Shown here: positions 1-12,600 of the stretch, in pieces
Layout: each line of letters opens with the position of its first letter
Position numbering within the stretch: position 1 is the first letter of the stretch
Source of the DNA: Austropuccinia psidii
Lineage: Eukaryota > Basidiomycota > Pucciniomycetes > Pucciniales > Sphaerophragmiaceae
NCBI GenBank assembly: GCA_023105745.1
Contig: JALGQZ010000011.1
Span: forward strand, 30,192,612-30,256,611
Length of the DNA: 64,000 nt
Direction: 5' to 3'
Notes under the pieces: generated by a model
What the model saw: only the letters and a program-made list of their open reading frames with translations
What the model was told of the DNA's origin: nothing
The model's database searches: none
Made by a program: the position numbers and the translations under genes

Positions 1-2
1 TT

Positions 3-665
3 GAGCCTTATCTTTCCAATCTCACTAATCAAGACCCAAGCTACCTTCTCAACTCTTGTAAATTATTTAAATCTCAACTCTTCACTTTATTTGGTGAACC
101 GAATGAAGTCAGAAAAGCTGAAGCAGAGTTAGAATCTTTGAGAATGAAAGAAGGTGGGCATGTATCTCTATACATTGCTGATTTTAGAAGATTAGTGTCA
201 AGAATTGGGGATTGGGGTGAAAGGGCTCTCATTTATCATTTCAGGAGGGGGTTGGCCTCCATGATTCAGGATCAATTGGCCTCCCATCCTTCAAGAATTG
301 ATTCTCTTCAAGACTTAATGGATATTACCCTGGAACTTGATACCAGGTACCATGGGAGGAAAAAGGAGAAGAATCATCATCAAGAGAAGAAGCCTGAATC
401 CTCAAAGTCAAACTCTTCTCATCCTCAAAATTCTTCAAGTTCAAGTCATAAGAAGAAGAAGAATTTTCAGAAGAGGGACAAGCCACAGTCCTGTTTGTTG
501 AATAAAGACTTCAAGCTGATGAATTCTGAAAAAGAAAGAAGAATCAAGGAGGGCTTATGTACCTATTGTGGTGGGAAGCATAGTCTTGAGTCCTGTTTCA
601 AAAGGCCTCAAAACAAGCTTACCCAATCCTCCAGAAATTTTCCAGCCAGGGAGAAACCTGAGTGA
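3..665 (+). pseudogene. Gag of chromovirus A1 (C-terminal part)
   Basis: Open frame from the window edge to TGA at 663-665, about 220 codons; the N-terminus lies outside. It matches the A2 Gag around 40729-41407. A capsid-like segment (EPYLSNLTNQDPSYLL) is followed by a Lys/Ser-rich basic stretch and a knuckle CTYCGGKHSLESC near residues 186-198. That knuckle reads CX2CX3HX4C, one residue shorter than the usual CX2CX4HX4C. Gag would form the particle and bind RNA. The protease frame overlaps it from 568 in another frame, so a Gag-Pol product would need a frame change. Confidence 0.85.
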
Positions 666-1104
666 AGATCATGTTGTGTTCAATGTTCTTCAGTGTTTTC
701 CTTTCAGAGCACAATTGTGCATTCTGAATACTGGTGTCAAGAATTCTTTGAAGTTTTTTGTCTTTTCTTCCCTCTCTGCTATGTTTTATAGTATTCTCAT
801 TGATTCTGGTGGTACAAACTCATTTATTGCAAATCAGTTTGTTCACAAGTACTCATTGACCATGTCAGAACTCCCAGAGAAGATTCCTCTTATCATTTTG
901 GACTTCTCTGAGTCCCTGTCTTTATTTGTGACTCACCATACTAAAAATATGGTTGAGATCCCTTCCTTCCCAAGCTTTGAATGGGACTTTTTAGTCAATG
1001 ATACTCCCAAGGGAGAAGACCTCATATTGGGCTTTGACTTTCTCAAACATTTTAATCCTTCTATTTATTGGAAGAAAGGGCTGATAACCTTTATTTCTGA
1101 TTAA
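568..1104 (+). pseudogene. Retropepsin (protease) region of A1
   Basis: The frame contains YSILIDSGGTNSFIANQF, the aspartic protease active site (D-S-G; A2 has DSGAT), and downstream DLILGFDFLKHF, the second retropepsin signature (ILG). It would cut Gag-Pol. It overlaps the end of gag in a different frame and ends at an in-frame TAA (1102-1104); the same frame stays open afterwards into the RT region, so this stop is a lesion rather than a gene end. The start at 568 is only the first ATG of the open frame, not a proven initiation site. Confidence 0.8.
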
Positions 1105-2415
1105 AAGGACTATTATGATCCTCCTAATCCTTTCAGTAATGACTTTTCTTCTGCCAAATCATGTGCAGCTCTGGTTGGTGATTCTAGAACACCATCAATT
1201 CCATCTTCTGTCCATATTATTTCCCTCAATTCTCATCATTCATTACTATCATCTAGAGATGAAGTCTTCAAAGAGATTCAAGATGTTGGAGAAGATGATT
1301 CTGTATCTTCACTTCATCTCTTCTTTGGGAATATGGGCCTTCCTCCTTCATCTTATCATGACTCCCTGGAAGAGTTGTGGGATGAAGAGGAAGAGCCAGA
1401 AGAAGTAGAAACCATGTTGAAGGCTGTCCCTTCTGTCTATCACAAATATTTGTATGTATTCTCCAAGGTGAAAGCAGAAAAACTTCCTCCTCACCGCACC
1501 TGTGATCATCATATTGAGCTGGAGGGGTCTCTACCTCCAGTTGGGGTGATCTACTCTTTATCAAACCAAGAGTCAGATACACTCAGGGCCTAAATTTCAG
1601 AGAATTTAAAGAAATTTTTCATCCAGACAAGCTCCTCTTCAACAGGAGCACCTGTCCTCTTTGTCAAAAAGAAGGATGGTGGCCTCCATTTGTGTGTTGA
1701 TTACTGCAAACTCAATTCTGTTACTAGGAAGAACAAGTATTGTGTTCCTCCTATGAATCAGCTTGTCAATGTTTTTAATGGTTCTTCTATCTTCACCAAG
1801 ATTGATTTGCGTGGTGAATATAACCTGCTCAGAATCAAGGAGGGTGATCAACATTTGACAGCTTTTAGAACTAAATGTGAAAGTTTTGAGTACTTGGTTA
1901 TGCCTTTTGGACTCACCAATGCTCCTGCATCCTTTCAAAATCTTGTCAATGATAGCTTCCAAGACCTTCTTGATGTTTATGTTGTGTTTTACTTGGATGA
2001 AATTATGGTCTTTTCCGAATTTGAGGAAGAACATGTCACTCATGTGTCCACTGTTCTTTCTGGGCTCAGAGCCAATAACCTCTTTGCTAAGGCTTCAAAG
2101 TGCCTTTTTCATGTTTCTAGTGTAGAATATCTTGGCTATGTTGTTTCTTCTGAAGGCCTCAAGATGGACCAAGAAAAAGTCCAGCAGATTCTCAACTGGC
2201 CTCCTCCAAGGAACATCAAGGCTCTTCAGTCATTCCTTGGCTTTGCCAACTTCTACCGCTGTTTCATCAGGAATTATTCAAAGAAGATCAGTTCACTCAC
2301 CAGTTTCCTCAAGAAAGATTCCTGTTTCACCCTCAATGAGGAAGCTCTCAGTCAGTTTCACCAACTCAAAGAGGCTTTCACCACCGCTCCAATCCTTCTC
2401 TACCCACCATTGTAG
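1105..2415 (+). pseudogene. Reverse transcriptase region of A1
   Basis: Continues the protease frame with one more in-frame TAA at 1591-1593, where A2 has TAC. RT motifs seen: STGAPVLFVKKKDGG, LCVDYCKLN, FTKIDLRGEYN, VMPFGLTNAPASFQNL and the catalytic box YLDE at about 1990-2001. The box should be YLDD or YVDD; the second Asp is Glu here, which would be expected to cripple polymerisation. The connection domain (QSFLGFANFYRCFI) is present. Near 2405-2458 a small deletion shifts the frame twice, passing into RNase H. Confidence 0.85.
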
Positions 2416-2790
2416 AGACCAATGCATCCGATTATGCCTTGGGTGCTGTACTGAGTCAGGAAAGAATCCCATTGCATTCAACAGCCACAAGCCTATACCA
2501 GCTGAGCTCAGCTATGAGATTCATGACAAGGAACTCCTTGGCATAGTCTGGGCTTTTCTTCTGTCTCTTTCTTCCCCTTTTGAAGTTGTCACTGATCACA
2601 GTTCTCTTCAATACTTCATGTATTCCAAAGTTCTTACTTGCGGTCAAGCCCGCTGGGCTGAATTACTTTCTGAATTTCATTTCTCAATCACTTACCACTC
2701 TGGCCACCTAGCTACTCTTCTGGATGCCTTATCACATTGGGAAGACGTTTATCCGGAGAGGGGGGAGGATTTCATCAGCAAGAATACAAT
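2416..2790 (+). pseudogene. RNase H domain of A1
   Basis: Follows RT after two nearby frameshifts. Recognisable pieces are VETNASDYALGAVLSQ (read in a third frame near 2409-2458; A2 has ETDASDYALG, so the first catalytic Asp is Asn here), then AELSYEIHDKELLGIVWAF, VVTDHSSLQYF and LDALSHWED. A2 has KRW after VWAL; A1 lost this segment. The domain would remove the RNA strand during minus-strand DNA synthesis. It is broken. Confidence 0.75.
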
Positions 2791-4136
2791 GAATTTTCAA
2801 CAACTCAATAAGAAAGATGAAGTTCAGCCCTCAAGATATTTTGCAGTAAAGGTGGAATATTTTTCAAATTTGAGTGAATCAATTCAGAAGAAGTTATGGA
2901 GAGATTCTCAGTACAGAAGTATCCTTCAAGAATTGGGCAAAGGTAAATCTGTTCAGAATTATTCTCTTGATTCCTCTTCCCAGCTTCTTCTATTCAAAGA
3001 TCAGGTGGTGGTCCCAAATATCCCCCCAATACAACTCAGAATTCTTCAAAAGCATAATGACTCTCCTCCAGCTGGACACCCTGGCCAAGAGAAGACTCTC
3101 AAACTTGTCAAGCGGGATTTTCACTGGTGCGGCATGACTCAATTTATCAAGGATTATGTCTCATCCTGTCAACAGTGTTCAAGAAACAAGAATATTCATC
3201 ATAAGAAGTTTGGACTCCTCAAACCTCTCCCAATTCCAAATGGTCTTTGGATTTGTCTTTCAATGGATTTCATCACTCAATTGCCACTGTCCAATTACTT
3301 TGACTCAATGCTTGTCATAGTGGACAGATTCTCAAAAATGGCAGTTTTTATTACAACAATGTCTTCAATTACTTCACTAGATTTGGCCCAGTTATTCATC
3401 AAGAATATCTTTTCAAAGCATGGCCTTCCTTCAAGAATTGTCAGTGATAGACTTTTTTCTTTTTGTTTCTTCCTTCTGGACCAATCTTTTTCAGCAGCTG
3501 AAGATTTCAAGAGATCTTTCAACTGCTTATTATCCAGAAACTGATGGACAGACAGAGAGGGTAAATCAGATACTAAAAAAGTATCTTTGGATGTATGTCA
3601 GCTATCATCAAGATGAGTGGAACACCTGGCTCCCTCTGGCTGAACTTGGCTAAAATAATTCTGACCAGTCTTCAACCAAGAAATCACCATTTTTCACTGT
3701 TTATGGAAGAGATCCACAATTTGATTCAGATCACATCACTCAAGAAAATCCTGCTGGAAATTTATCAACAAAAATCCAATCAGTACAGCAAGATGTCAAG
3801 AGAGAACTTGAAGCTGTGATAAACCGGTTTAAGAGGTATGCAGATAAAATGAGAGCAAGTCCACCTGTTTTCAATCCTGGTGACATGGTATGGAATTCCT
3901 CCAAGAACATCAAATCAACTTTACCCACCAAGAAACTGTCTGAAAGATGGTTGTGTCCATTTCCAATCTTGAAGAAAGTCAGTACTCATGCTTACCACCT
4001 CAACCTTCCATCTCAATGGAAATCCATCCACCCAGTCTTCCATATTTCCCTCTTGGAACCAGTAAAGACATCAAAAATCCCAAATACGCATCAAGAGCCT
4101 CCTCCTCCAATCATCATTGAAGAAGAAGAGGAATAG
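2791..4136 (+). pseudogene. Integrase of A1
   Basis: The HHCC zinc-binding region (HPGQEKTLKLVKRDF through SSCQQCSRNK, about 3076-3190) and core motifs SMDFITQLP, then IVSDR, then [10 protein letters not shown] supply the D, D and E positions. A frameshift near 3450 in a T-rich run separates the second D from the E. In-frame stops lie at 3651-3653 (TAA where A2 has TAT) and 4134-4136 (TAG where A2 has TGG). A GPY/F-like segment (RWLCPFPILKKV, then HPVFHISLLEPV) precedes the chromodomain. Confidence 0.83.
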
Positions 4137-4331
4137 GAAGTCTCTCAAATACTGGATTCAAAGCTCAAGAGAGGAAAATTATGGTATCTGGTGGAATGGA
4201 AAGGTTTCAGTCAAGACTCAGAAAGATCCACTTGGGAACCAACTGAAAACCTGAATAATTGTCCTGAACATGTCAGAGATTTTCATTCTTTATATCCTGA
4301 CAAGCCAGGACCCAATTCTTCAAAAGCTTGA
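4137..4331 (+). pseudogene. Chromodomain at integrase C-terminus of A1
   Basis: In frame after the TAG at 4134-4136: QILDSKLKRGKLWYLVEWKG, then FSQDSERSTWEP, then a helix to a TGA at 4329-4331. The YLVEWKG and TWEP signatures are those of chromodomains, which in chromoviruses steer integration toward chromatin marks such as methylated H3K9. The A2 counterpart is at about 44920-45122. Confidence 0.88.
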
Positions 4332-4336
4332 TTCTT

Positions 4337-4722
4337 TATAGTGCTTGGTGGGGAGAGGAATTACCAAAAGTAATTCCAACTCCTGGTATGCACCTTTAGG
4401 GGTATTCTACTCTTTTTTGTTGTAAGAATCACCTTGGCCCCTCTGTGAGCACTTTGCAATTTGGAAACAGATCTTTGGCCTGGATTCAACATCAATTCCA
4501 ATTTAAAGCCATTTGAACTTGGGCAAATAGACCATTCCTTTTCTGAATTCATTTCCAAGACATTATCCATTCAACACATTCCTTTAACAAGATTTTTCTT
4601 TATTCATGGCACTGGAGGGAGTGGTAACTACGAAAAGTAAGTTCCTCTCCTGGTGTGCACTTCCCTGAGGGGTCTACAATCTTTCAAAAAATCACCTTGG
4701 CCACTTTCAAAATCTGTGATGA
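4337..4722 (+). repeat. Two copies of a ~115-bp module in the A1 3' UTR
   Basis: Copy a (about 4337-4453) and copy b (about 4605-4722) share the blocks GGTGGGGAG, AAAAGTAA, CTCCTGGTATGCAC and TCACCTTGGCC. The same module occurs twice after the pol stop of A2 (45127-45245 and 45489-45602). Copy b and both A2 copies contain GTAAGT, a splice-donor-like motif. Function is unknown; conservation in two diverged elements suggests it matters for the element. Confidence 0.8.
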
Positions 4723-5056
4723 AGATTGGAATCCTCCTCAAAATTTTCTTTCCCTTTTGTTCTTTATTTCTTTCTTTATTCTTTATTTTCTTTCACTTTC
4801 TTTCTTTATATTTCCTTAAAATTCTCTTTATTATAATTAATAATGCCAAAATCAATCTGTCAACACTTTAAAAGCCAAATCTTAATAGAAGACCAAGTAA
4901 ACCCCATCTCATATGCCATCAGCAGTATCATCTCAAAATTTTCTTTTCAAGAGTCAATATCTCTGGAATCCCTATTCCCAATCCATCTCAAAAGCCTCAA
5001 CAAGCTCCTACCTTATCTTGGTGCTCAGGAGCTCACCATTCAAGGTAAGGGGGTAC

Positions 5057-8000
5057 TGTCACAACCAGGAGTAATGACCCTCCTCCATTGGTGTTGCGGA
5101 AATCATACTGGGACCAAATGGGCACACCATATCTTTTATGGCCCATCGGCCCCCTTTGGTTTTCCATGACCCGTTGGCCCTATCACCTTCCCCTGGCCTT
5201 TTATGGCCTCAGGCCATATCCTGCCATCATTGGCCTCCCTGGCCAATTTCCATATCTCCAACCCCCAGGTCTCTATCTTTGTTCTTGGGCCCCTAGACAT
5301 AACCACCCCTTTTCATTAGGGGTCTAGGGCCTAAATGGCCTTTTTTGGGCCATTTAGGCCCCCTACGGCCTCTACGGCCCACATTCCATAGGCAAATCAG
5401 GCCCCTTTTGGCCTAATCCAATGAGGCCAAAGGGGGAAGCCCACTAGCTCTCAAGGCAAAGTGGGTCCCAAACCACAATTGGGCCCACCTGTGTCATTCT
5501 TGGCCCCAAATCCCATCAAGCCCAAAAATGGCCATAAAGACCCTCAGGACCTATTTTGGCCAAGGACCACCATTGACCACTTCTTCAGCCCATGGCCTCT
5601 GGTAACCACCACAGGGCAACAGATCAGTTCAGCTCAATCCTCCCCCTCAGATCAGGGGAATTCTTCACATTCCTCCATGCATCCTGTACTCAAGGTTGCA
5701 GGAGTGGTGCATATATGGTATTATATACCATTATGCACCATTTTTTCTCAGCAATTCAACGGTGATGTTTTCAGGACCAAATTCCATGATTCCAAATGAA
5801 GGTCCCAAAATCCAACACCCATTTTGAAGGAGGACTCTTATAAGGTTTGTCTATGAAGCTCCTGATAATAGTAGCAAACTCTAGAGTACTATGACTGTCC
5901 TCAGTAGAAATATAATATATAAGAAATATTACAACCACAAATTTAAATATAATTATTAAAAAGAATTATATAAAAAAAGAATTTTTATTATCATTATAAA
6001 AATATAATAATAAAAAAATATAATAATTATAATAGATTATAATTATTCTATTATTGTTATAGTCACTGACAGTTATAACAATAAGAAGTGTAAAGCTCTT
6101 AATGAGATAATTACACGTGGAAAATATGAATATTAACCACTTATAAATGATATAAATATTATTTATAAAAATAATTAAACACACACTGTGCAGAAATAAT
6201 TATTATAGAATAAAAATTCTATATAAAAAAACTAATACTAGCTAAAAAATATAGAACTTTAGAGAAAACTTACTTATAATATTTATTTAATACAAAAAGT
6301 CAAACAACAACAGTTATTATATTAAATAATAATTATAAGTTAAAAACATGCAAAAAATCAATAATTTAAAAGATAAAACAACTTTTTATAATAAAAATTA
6401 TGATTAAAGAGTTTTGAAGAGGAATATGTGGATTTTAAAAGATATTTAAGATGATTAATTTTATATAATAAAATATATTATTGGTGATTACAAGAATAAT
6501 CTAAATTCTATTAATTCAATTATTTAATTTTAATTAATAAAGAATAAAATAACTTAAGAATTCCTTTAATAATAAGATTTTATATTTAATAAAACTTTAC
6601 CTGTTTAAATTTCTAATATGATTGGATTGATAATTGATGATGGACAAAAACAGTGATGAAAAGACTCTTTTTATGTCTTCAGAGCAGATCTCATGATTCA
6701 TAATGGATATAGAGGGCGTGCTCAGGTCAAAACTAAAAAACCATGCTTCAAAATAAAGATCTTAACTTAAGGTAACTTAATTTTAATTCTAATTTAAAGT
6801 TAACAGGGTTATTCTTGACTCCAGGTAACTTTAATCCTCATTTAAGCTAATTATTTTAAGTTTTCAATATAAAAAAACTTATTTATATTGAAGCTCATCA
6901 CATGAACAACTTAAAAATAGAGCTTCAAGCCAAAATCTGTTAAACTCAATTTTTAATTAATTTTTGAAGAAATTATTATTTTCTTTGAGTTTTAATTAAA
7001 AGAGTAAATTTCCTGGCTAATTACCCAGGAAATTTATTTATAAAAGATACCTAAAATTTAATTTATATGTAGATGATATCAAATTGTAAGCTGTGTGAAA
7101 CTTTCAAGCAAATCCATTAAGAATTGGATTTTTGATGAATTTTTGAAGTTATTGCTATTTTTCCACATCAAATAGCAATACACACCGAACCTTAAGTTTT
7201 GATAAGGTTTTAATGCTTGAAACCTTAAAGTTTTAAGCTTATTTAAGCTTTCTAAGCATAATTAAGCTTTGAAAGTTCTTAAAACCTTGATTTCAAGCCT
7301 GCATATTGGGATTTACCCTTTGGCAGCTTGAAATTCTTGTCCAAATTGGGATAAAACCAGTTTAAACCTTAAGGTTGGATCAAAGTCTAATCTTAAAGTT
7401 TAAATAAAGCTGAAAATCCTCTAATACAGGTGGACAACCTTAATTGAATCCTTGCAGATCCAAAAAGTTGGGTACCCCAGCTCTATTTGGTCTTTTTCCT
7501 TTGTCCCACCTTTCTGCGTGGATTTTGCCCTTTTATTTATTTAAAGCCATACTATGGCCTTAAACCCTTTTAAATTGAGCTCATGCAGAAGTTACATTCT
7601 GTATGGCAAATCCTTAGCCGATTAAGTAAATATACCCCACACCTCAATTTTAACTAAAATTTTGGTAAGTTTGCATAAACTTCATGCAACTTTAAATTTA
7701 AGCTTATTTAAGCTTAAATTTAACAATTTTAAAAAAATGTTAAAAATGTTACATTAGTAATGTGAGATTCTTAAATCTTCTATTAACATAAGAAATAAGT
7801 GTTTTTGGGTATAACACCTTATGGATGTACCCTAGGTTATTTTTGGTGTAGAATCCAAAAATGACATAATATTTATAACTTTGCTTATTCAAAAAAGTTA
7901 TACTTATTTTTTGTTATTTTTTATTTTAAATTCAATCAAAAAGTCTGTTGAAGACAATTTAAACTGTGCATAAAGTTATTTGTGGCCTTATGGGTATGTT

Positions 8001-8841
8001 ATACATACCTTACAGGCTCACAACTCTTCAGCTCATCAGTCTGGCAATCCATGGCGGCTATCAGAAGACTATTCAAGGACCCCAACCACCTGGCCCTGCA
8101 GGAGTTGGGTTGGAAATTATTTCAGGATTATTCAAAGGGCCATTATCAGAGGTTATTCATCATTCAATCAGTTTTCAAGGCAGCAAGTACTTCAATACTC
8201 CTTGGACAACTCAATTGGTCCATACAGGCAGCAATCAATTATACCTGTATGTCCTTGGCCCAATTGGGCCAATTCATATTCCACTGTGGGAATTCAATCA
8301 CACAGTTCAATTCTCAAGATGGCCAGAGCTGTATTGGCGCAATTCAGACAATACAGCTGGTGACTCACCTTCCAGGATCAGCCCCTCAGCTTTTCACATA
8401 TACTGGCCACCTTTCATCACCTGGGGACTTTTTCTCCAGTTAATTAATATATTGAACTTATTTTCATATTTATTTCCTTTTCATTTTATTGAAGTAAATA
8501 CTGATATTTTTAAGTCAGTCATTTGCACCTTTCTTCTTCACCTGTCAGTGGATATTGGTGGTCATACCCTTGACTAATTCCATTTCCTTTTCTGGCAGGT
8601 TGAGACAGTGAATTGGGGATTCACTTGGTTGGCTTCTTGGCTTTTGGCTTTCTTATTTCTCTGGCCACTGGCTTCACTTACTCTTTCTTATCTTTGACAT
8701 AATTGTCCTTATTCTTACTCTTTTCCTTCTTAAAGAAATTCATTCTGCTTTATCTCTTTATCCTTTTGGAACCTTTCAAGTGAGTTCTTGATTCCTGAGT
8801 GCCAGGCCACTCTTGTTTTCTGTCCAAGAGCCCCTGTGACA
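5057..8841 (+). repeat. 3' LTR of A1, split by solo LTR F1
   Basis: Starts TGTCACAACC just after a purine tract and ends CCCTGTGACA at 8841; the two halves are 5057-5838 and 8023-8841, about 1.6 kb without the insert. The second half aligns by eye with the LTR of A2 (CTGGGGACTTT..CCAGTTAATTAAT, GACAGGTTGA, and the terminal GAGCCCCTGTGACA). The first half is rich in GGCC and resembles 53121-53690. The interruption carries a clean 5-bp target duplication. Confidence 0.85.
5839..8022 (-). repeat. Solo LTR F1
   Basis: Minus-strand LTR of 2184 bp. It begins (minus) TGTGAGCCTGTAAGG at 8022 and ends CCTTATA at 5839, one base off the CCTTACA of its relative F2. The 5-bp flanks are ACTCT (5834-5838) and ACTCT (8023-8027), a perfect target-site duplication, and no internal element sequence is present, so it is a solo LTR left by LTR-LTR recombination. 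Very AT-rich, no credible coding. It forms an inverted pair with F2 (8891-11018). Confidence 0.9.
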
Positions 8842-11018
8842 GTATACTACTAAGGAAAAATTGCAGTCAATTTTTTTTGGTGGTAGGGAATGTGAGCCTG
8901 TGAGGTATGTATGACATACCCATAAGGCCACAAATACCCCTATACACAGTTGATTTAGTCTTGAACAGAGTTATCAACTGGATTTCAAAGGAAAAATAAC
9001 AAAAAATAAGTATACTTGTTTTTGGATAAACAAAGTTATAATTATTATATCATTTTTGGATTCTACACCAAAAAAAACCTAGGGTGAACCCATTGGGTGT
9101 TATGTCCAAAAATTTTTATTTATAAAGTTTTTAGAAGATTTAAAAATCTCACAATACAATTGCAACTTTTTTTAAACTTAAGCTTAAAAAAGCTTAAATC
9201 TAAAGTTGCATGAGGTTTATGCAAGCTTGACAAAATTCTAGTTAAAATTGAGGTGTTGTTTATATTTACTGAACTAGCTAGGGATTTTCCATACAGAAAA
9301 TAAATTCTGTGTGAGCTCAATTTAAAAGGGTTTAAGGCAATGGTATGGCTTTAAATGAATAAAAGGGCAAAATTCACATAAATAGGTGGGACAAAGGAAA
9401 AAGACCAAACAAAGCTGCATTACCCAAATTTTTGGATATGCAAGGATTAAATTCATGTTGTCCACCTGTATTGGATGATTTTCAAGCTTATTTGAGCTGT
9501 AAGATTAGAATTTGATCCAAAATTAATTTTAAACTGGTTTTATCCCAATTTCGACAGGAAATTCAAGCAGCCAAAGGGTAAATCCCAATATGCAAGCTTG
9601 AAATAAAGTTTTCAAGAATTGTCAAAGATTAAAATTTTAAAGTTACAAGAATTAAAACTTTATCAAAAGTTAAGGTTTGGTTTGCCTTGCTATTTTATGT
9701 GGAAGAATAGAGTTAACTTCAAAAATTCAATTCTTAATGGATTTTCTTGATAATTTTACACAGATTAAAAATTGATGTTATATGTGTATAAATTAAATTT
9801 TAGGTATCTTTTGTAAGCATGTGCTTTTGGTAATTAGCCTGGAGCTTTACTACTTTAATTATACTTAGAGAAAATTAATATTTATTTAAAAATCAATTAA
9901 AAATTGAGTTTGAGAGATTTTTGCTTGAAACTCTATTTTTAAGCTATTAATGTGAGGAGCTTTAATCCAAATAAACTTGATCTTTATTAAAACTTAAAAT
10001 ATCAAATCCAAAAGAGGATTGAAGTTACTTGGAGTTAAGAATAACAATGGTAACTTGAAATTGAAATTAAAAAAAATCTACCTGAAGATAAGAACCTTAT
10101 TTTTAAGCATGGTTTTTCAAGTTTGACCTGAGCACGCCCTATATATCCATTAGAAATCATGGGAGATGTTCTGAATGCATAAAAAGCGCCTACACACCAC
10201 TATTTTTTCCAAAAAAAATAATAATTCCAATCATATAAGACATTTAAACTGGTAAAGTTTTATTAAATATGGATTATTTTTATTAAAGTACTTCTTAAGT
10301 TATCTTGGTCTTTATCAAGATGTAAAAAATCAAATAATTTAAATCATAGAACTCAGATTATTGTTCCAATCACCAATAACACATTTTATTATGTAAAATC
10401 ATTGTCTTATATATCTTCTAAAATAAACCATTTCTTCTTAAAAACTCTTCAATAATATTTTTTATCATAAAAAGCTGTTTTATCTTTTGAAATAGTGATT
10501 TTTGGTATGTGTTTAGCTTATAATCATTATTTAATATAATAACTGTTGCTATTTGACTTTTTGTATTAAATAAATATTATAAGTATGCTTTCTCTAAAGC
10601 TCTATATTATTTATATGTTATTGGTTTAATTATATAGAATTTTCTATAAAAATTATCTCTGCACAGTGTGTGTGTTATAACTTCTTTTATTAATAAGATT
10701 GGTATTACTCATAAGGGGATAAATATTATTATTTTTCACATGTGATTGTCTCATTAAGAGCTTTAAACTGCTTATTTTTATAATTGTCAGTGACTATAAC
10801 AATAATAGAATAACTATAACTTATTATAATTATTAAGATTTTTATTATCATTAAATTATCTAATAATAATTAAATTTCTTCTTTCATTAAAATTATTTTT
10901 AATAATTATATAAATTTGTGGCTATAATATTTAATTATATTATACTTTCTACTGAGGACAGCCAAAGTACTCTTGATATCTTCTACTATTATCAAGAGCT
11001 TCATAGACAAACCTTACA
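8842..11018 (+). mobile_element. Remnant of an F element: polypurine tract and 3' LTR F2
   Basis: 8842-8890 is a short internal remnant ending in GGTGGTAGGGAA, like the purine tract before the B1 3' LTR (GGTGGTAAAGAT). LTR F2 follows: TGTGAGCCTG at 8891 to CCTTACA at 11018, 2128 bp. Everything upstream was lost or displaced where A1 ends at 8841. F2 interrupts the 3' LTR of D1, whose first 55 bp lie at 11019-11073. Confidence 0.82.
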
Positions 11019-11149
11019 TTTATGGTATTTTGGCTGTCATGCTTGTGCTCTGGCTTTGAGCCACAGGCTGACATACACTTCCTCTAAAAAAAGGCTCATC
11101 ATTGATGAAACTTTTAAGCCCTGCTTGAGACTCTTAGTATTCTCAGGTG

Positions 11150-12600
11150 AAGGTCGCCATATGGTATGGAATCTTATGCAAACCATTTTTCTTTATCTGC
11201 TCTCTGGTTCCTGAATCTAGCCAAGTACTTTCTATGGTCTTTGGCATTGAGTACAATCTTCCTGGAATTGATGATCTTCTTCACTGGACCTGGGAAGTCC
11301 TACACTTCCACTATGTCCTGTGGGGTGTCTCTCTTATTCCTGGAGGGGAACATATCCCCTCCTATCTGGTAGTAAGGTTTAACCAAGCTCACTAGGAATA
11401 CTGGGTATTTCCTGGAGAATTCATCTGTGAGTCTGACTTCCACTCCATTTTTACCTATCAACACAATGATAGTGAATGGCCCCATAAATGAGTCTCTCAT
11501 TTTCTTGGGGACTTTGAGGTTATTGAAGCTCAGAGTAGACACTAAAACTTGGTCACCTTCCCTAAAGTCAGGTTCATTGTGGGGTTTGTAATACCTCTGT
11601 TTTTTTATTCATTGCCTACAGCTATCGATCTTGCTGTAGGATCACAAGCTGTCTTCCACATCTCATGGAAGTATTTGTCTGTGGGGTAGATAGTTAGAAG
11701 GTTTTTATTCAATCAATAAAAAGGAATTAAGGGGCTCCACACTTGCTCTATCAGTGAAGGTGATTTCCCAGTGATATAGTGTTGTAAGAAAGCTATATTA
11801 ATGGTAGAAGTGTGACTAGTAATGGGCTTACTCTTTGTTATTGTTGAGTTCCAGGGCAGAAGTACATAATATTCTGACAATTTACTCCATTATTTGGATC
11901 ATACTTTAAGCTAGCACATTTTTTTGTGGATGGTAAACTGAAGAAAATGCAATTTTAGTCCCAAGAATATAATAGAGGTTGGTATGAAATTCTGAGGTGA
12001 ATCTTGGGTCCCTGTCACTAATGATGATCTTAGGTACTCCACAAGTAGCCATGATTTTATTCTAGATTAACAGTGCTGTATTCATAGCTTTGTCCTCTTT
12101 GTGGCACAGTAGGCACCTGACACTTTTGCTATACCTGTCTACTATGACTAGGAAAGCATTAAAGTTTCCTTTTCCTCCTGGGACAAGTCCTTTTACCCAG
12201 TACATGTTCATGGTTTTCCAGGGGTGTCTTGGCTCCTCTATGTGTCAGATTAGTCCATATGTCTTTGCATTTTTCCTGTTTTCCTTCTGGGATATTTCAC
12301 AAGTATTTATGTATTAACTTGACTATTGATCCCACTGAGGCCACCACGCTGTGATTTTTAACCTCTCTTTGGTACTATCCTTACTCATGTGTCCCATGTA
12401 GGGGCAGTCATTGCATTCTTGAAGAATCAGTGAGACATGGTTACTGCCTATCACTGTGAGTACACTAGTGTGTTTCTCTCTGTGATAGAGGATTTCATCA
12501 ATAAGGAAAAAGCTATTGTCCTTATACTCCCTCAACCAAGGTTCCTCTTTCTGTGATTCCAATTCTGGGCTCCTATACCTTTTTTGAAGGAGTGAAATAA
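11150..12600 (-). pseudogene. Integrase and chromodomain-like tail of D1
   Basis: Open pieces include 12562-12323 ([51 protein letters not shown]: the HHCC region) and 11542-11300 (FNNLKVPKKMRDSFMGPF, then KYPVFLVSLVKPY: the GPY/F module). The DDE core lies between in several frames. After a TAG near 11298 the tail still reads VKKIINSRKIVLNAKDHRKY, then LARFRNQ, resembling a degenerate chromodomain. It would insert element DNA into the genome; clearly inactive. The D2 counterpart starts near 63100. Confidence 0.8.

Larger units (their letters stand above)
1..8841 (+). mobile_element. Ty3/Gypsy chromovirus A1, 5' end outside window, decayed
   Basis: The sequence shows, in order, gag with zinc knuckle, retropepsin, reverse transcriptase, RNase H, integrase, chromodomain, a 3' untranslated stretch with two repeat modules, a purine tract (about 5047-5053) and a 3' LTR opening TGTCACAACC at 5057. 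The order is that of chromoviruses. Reading frame is lost at many points, so this copy cannot make a complete polyprotein. Pol is clearly related to element A2 (38529-48856), but the LTRs differ and A1 lacks A2's antisense gene. A solo LTR of another family (5839-8022) sits inside its 3' LTR. Confidence 0.93.

Noticed and set aside
7966..8577. Three overlapping open frames of 127-203 codons
   Set aside because: They cross the junction of solo LTR F1 and the A1 LTR, show no motif, and fall in LTR sequence with few stop triplets. Chance openness.
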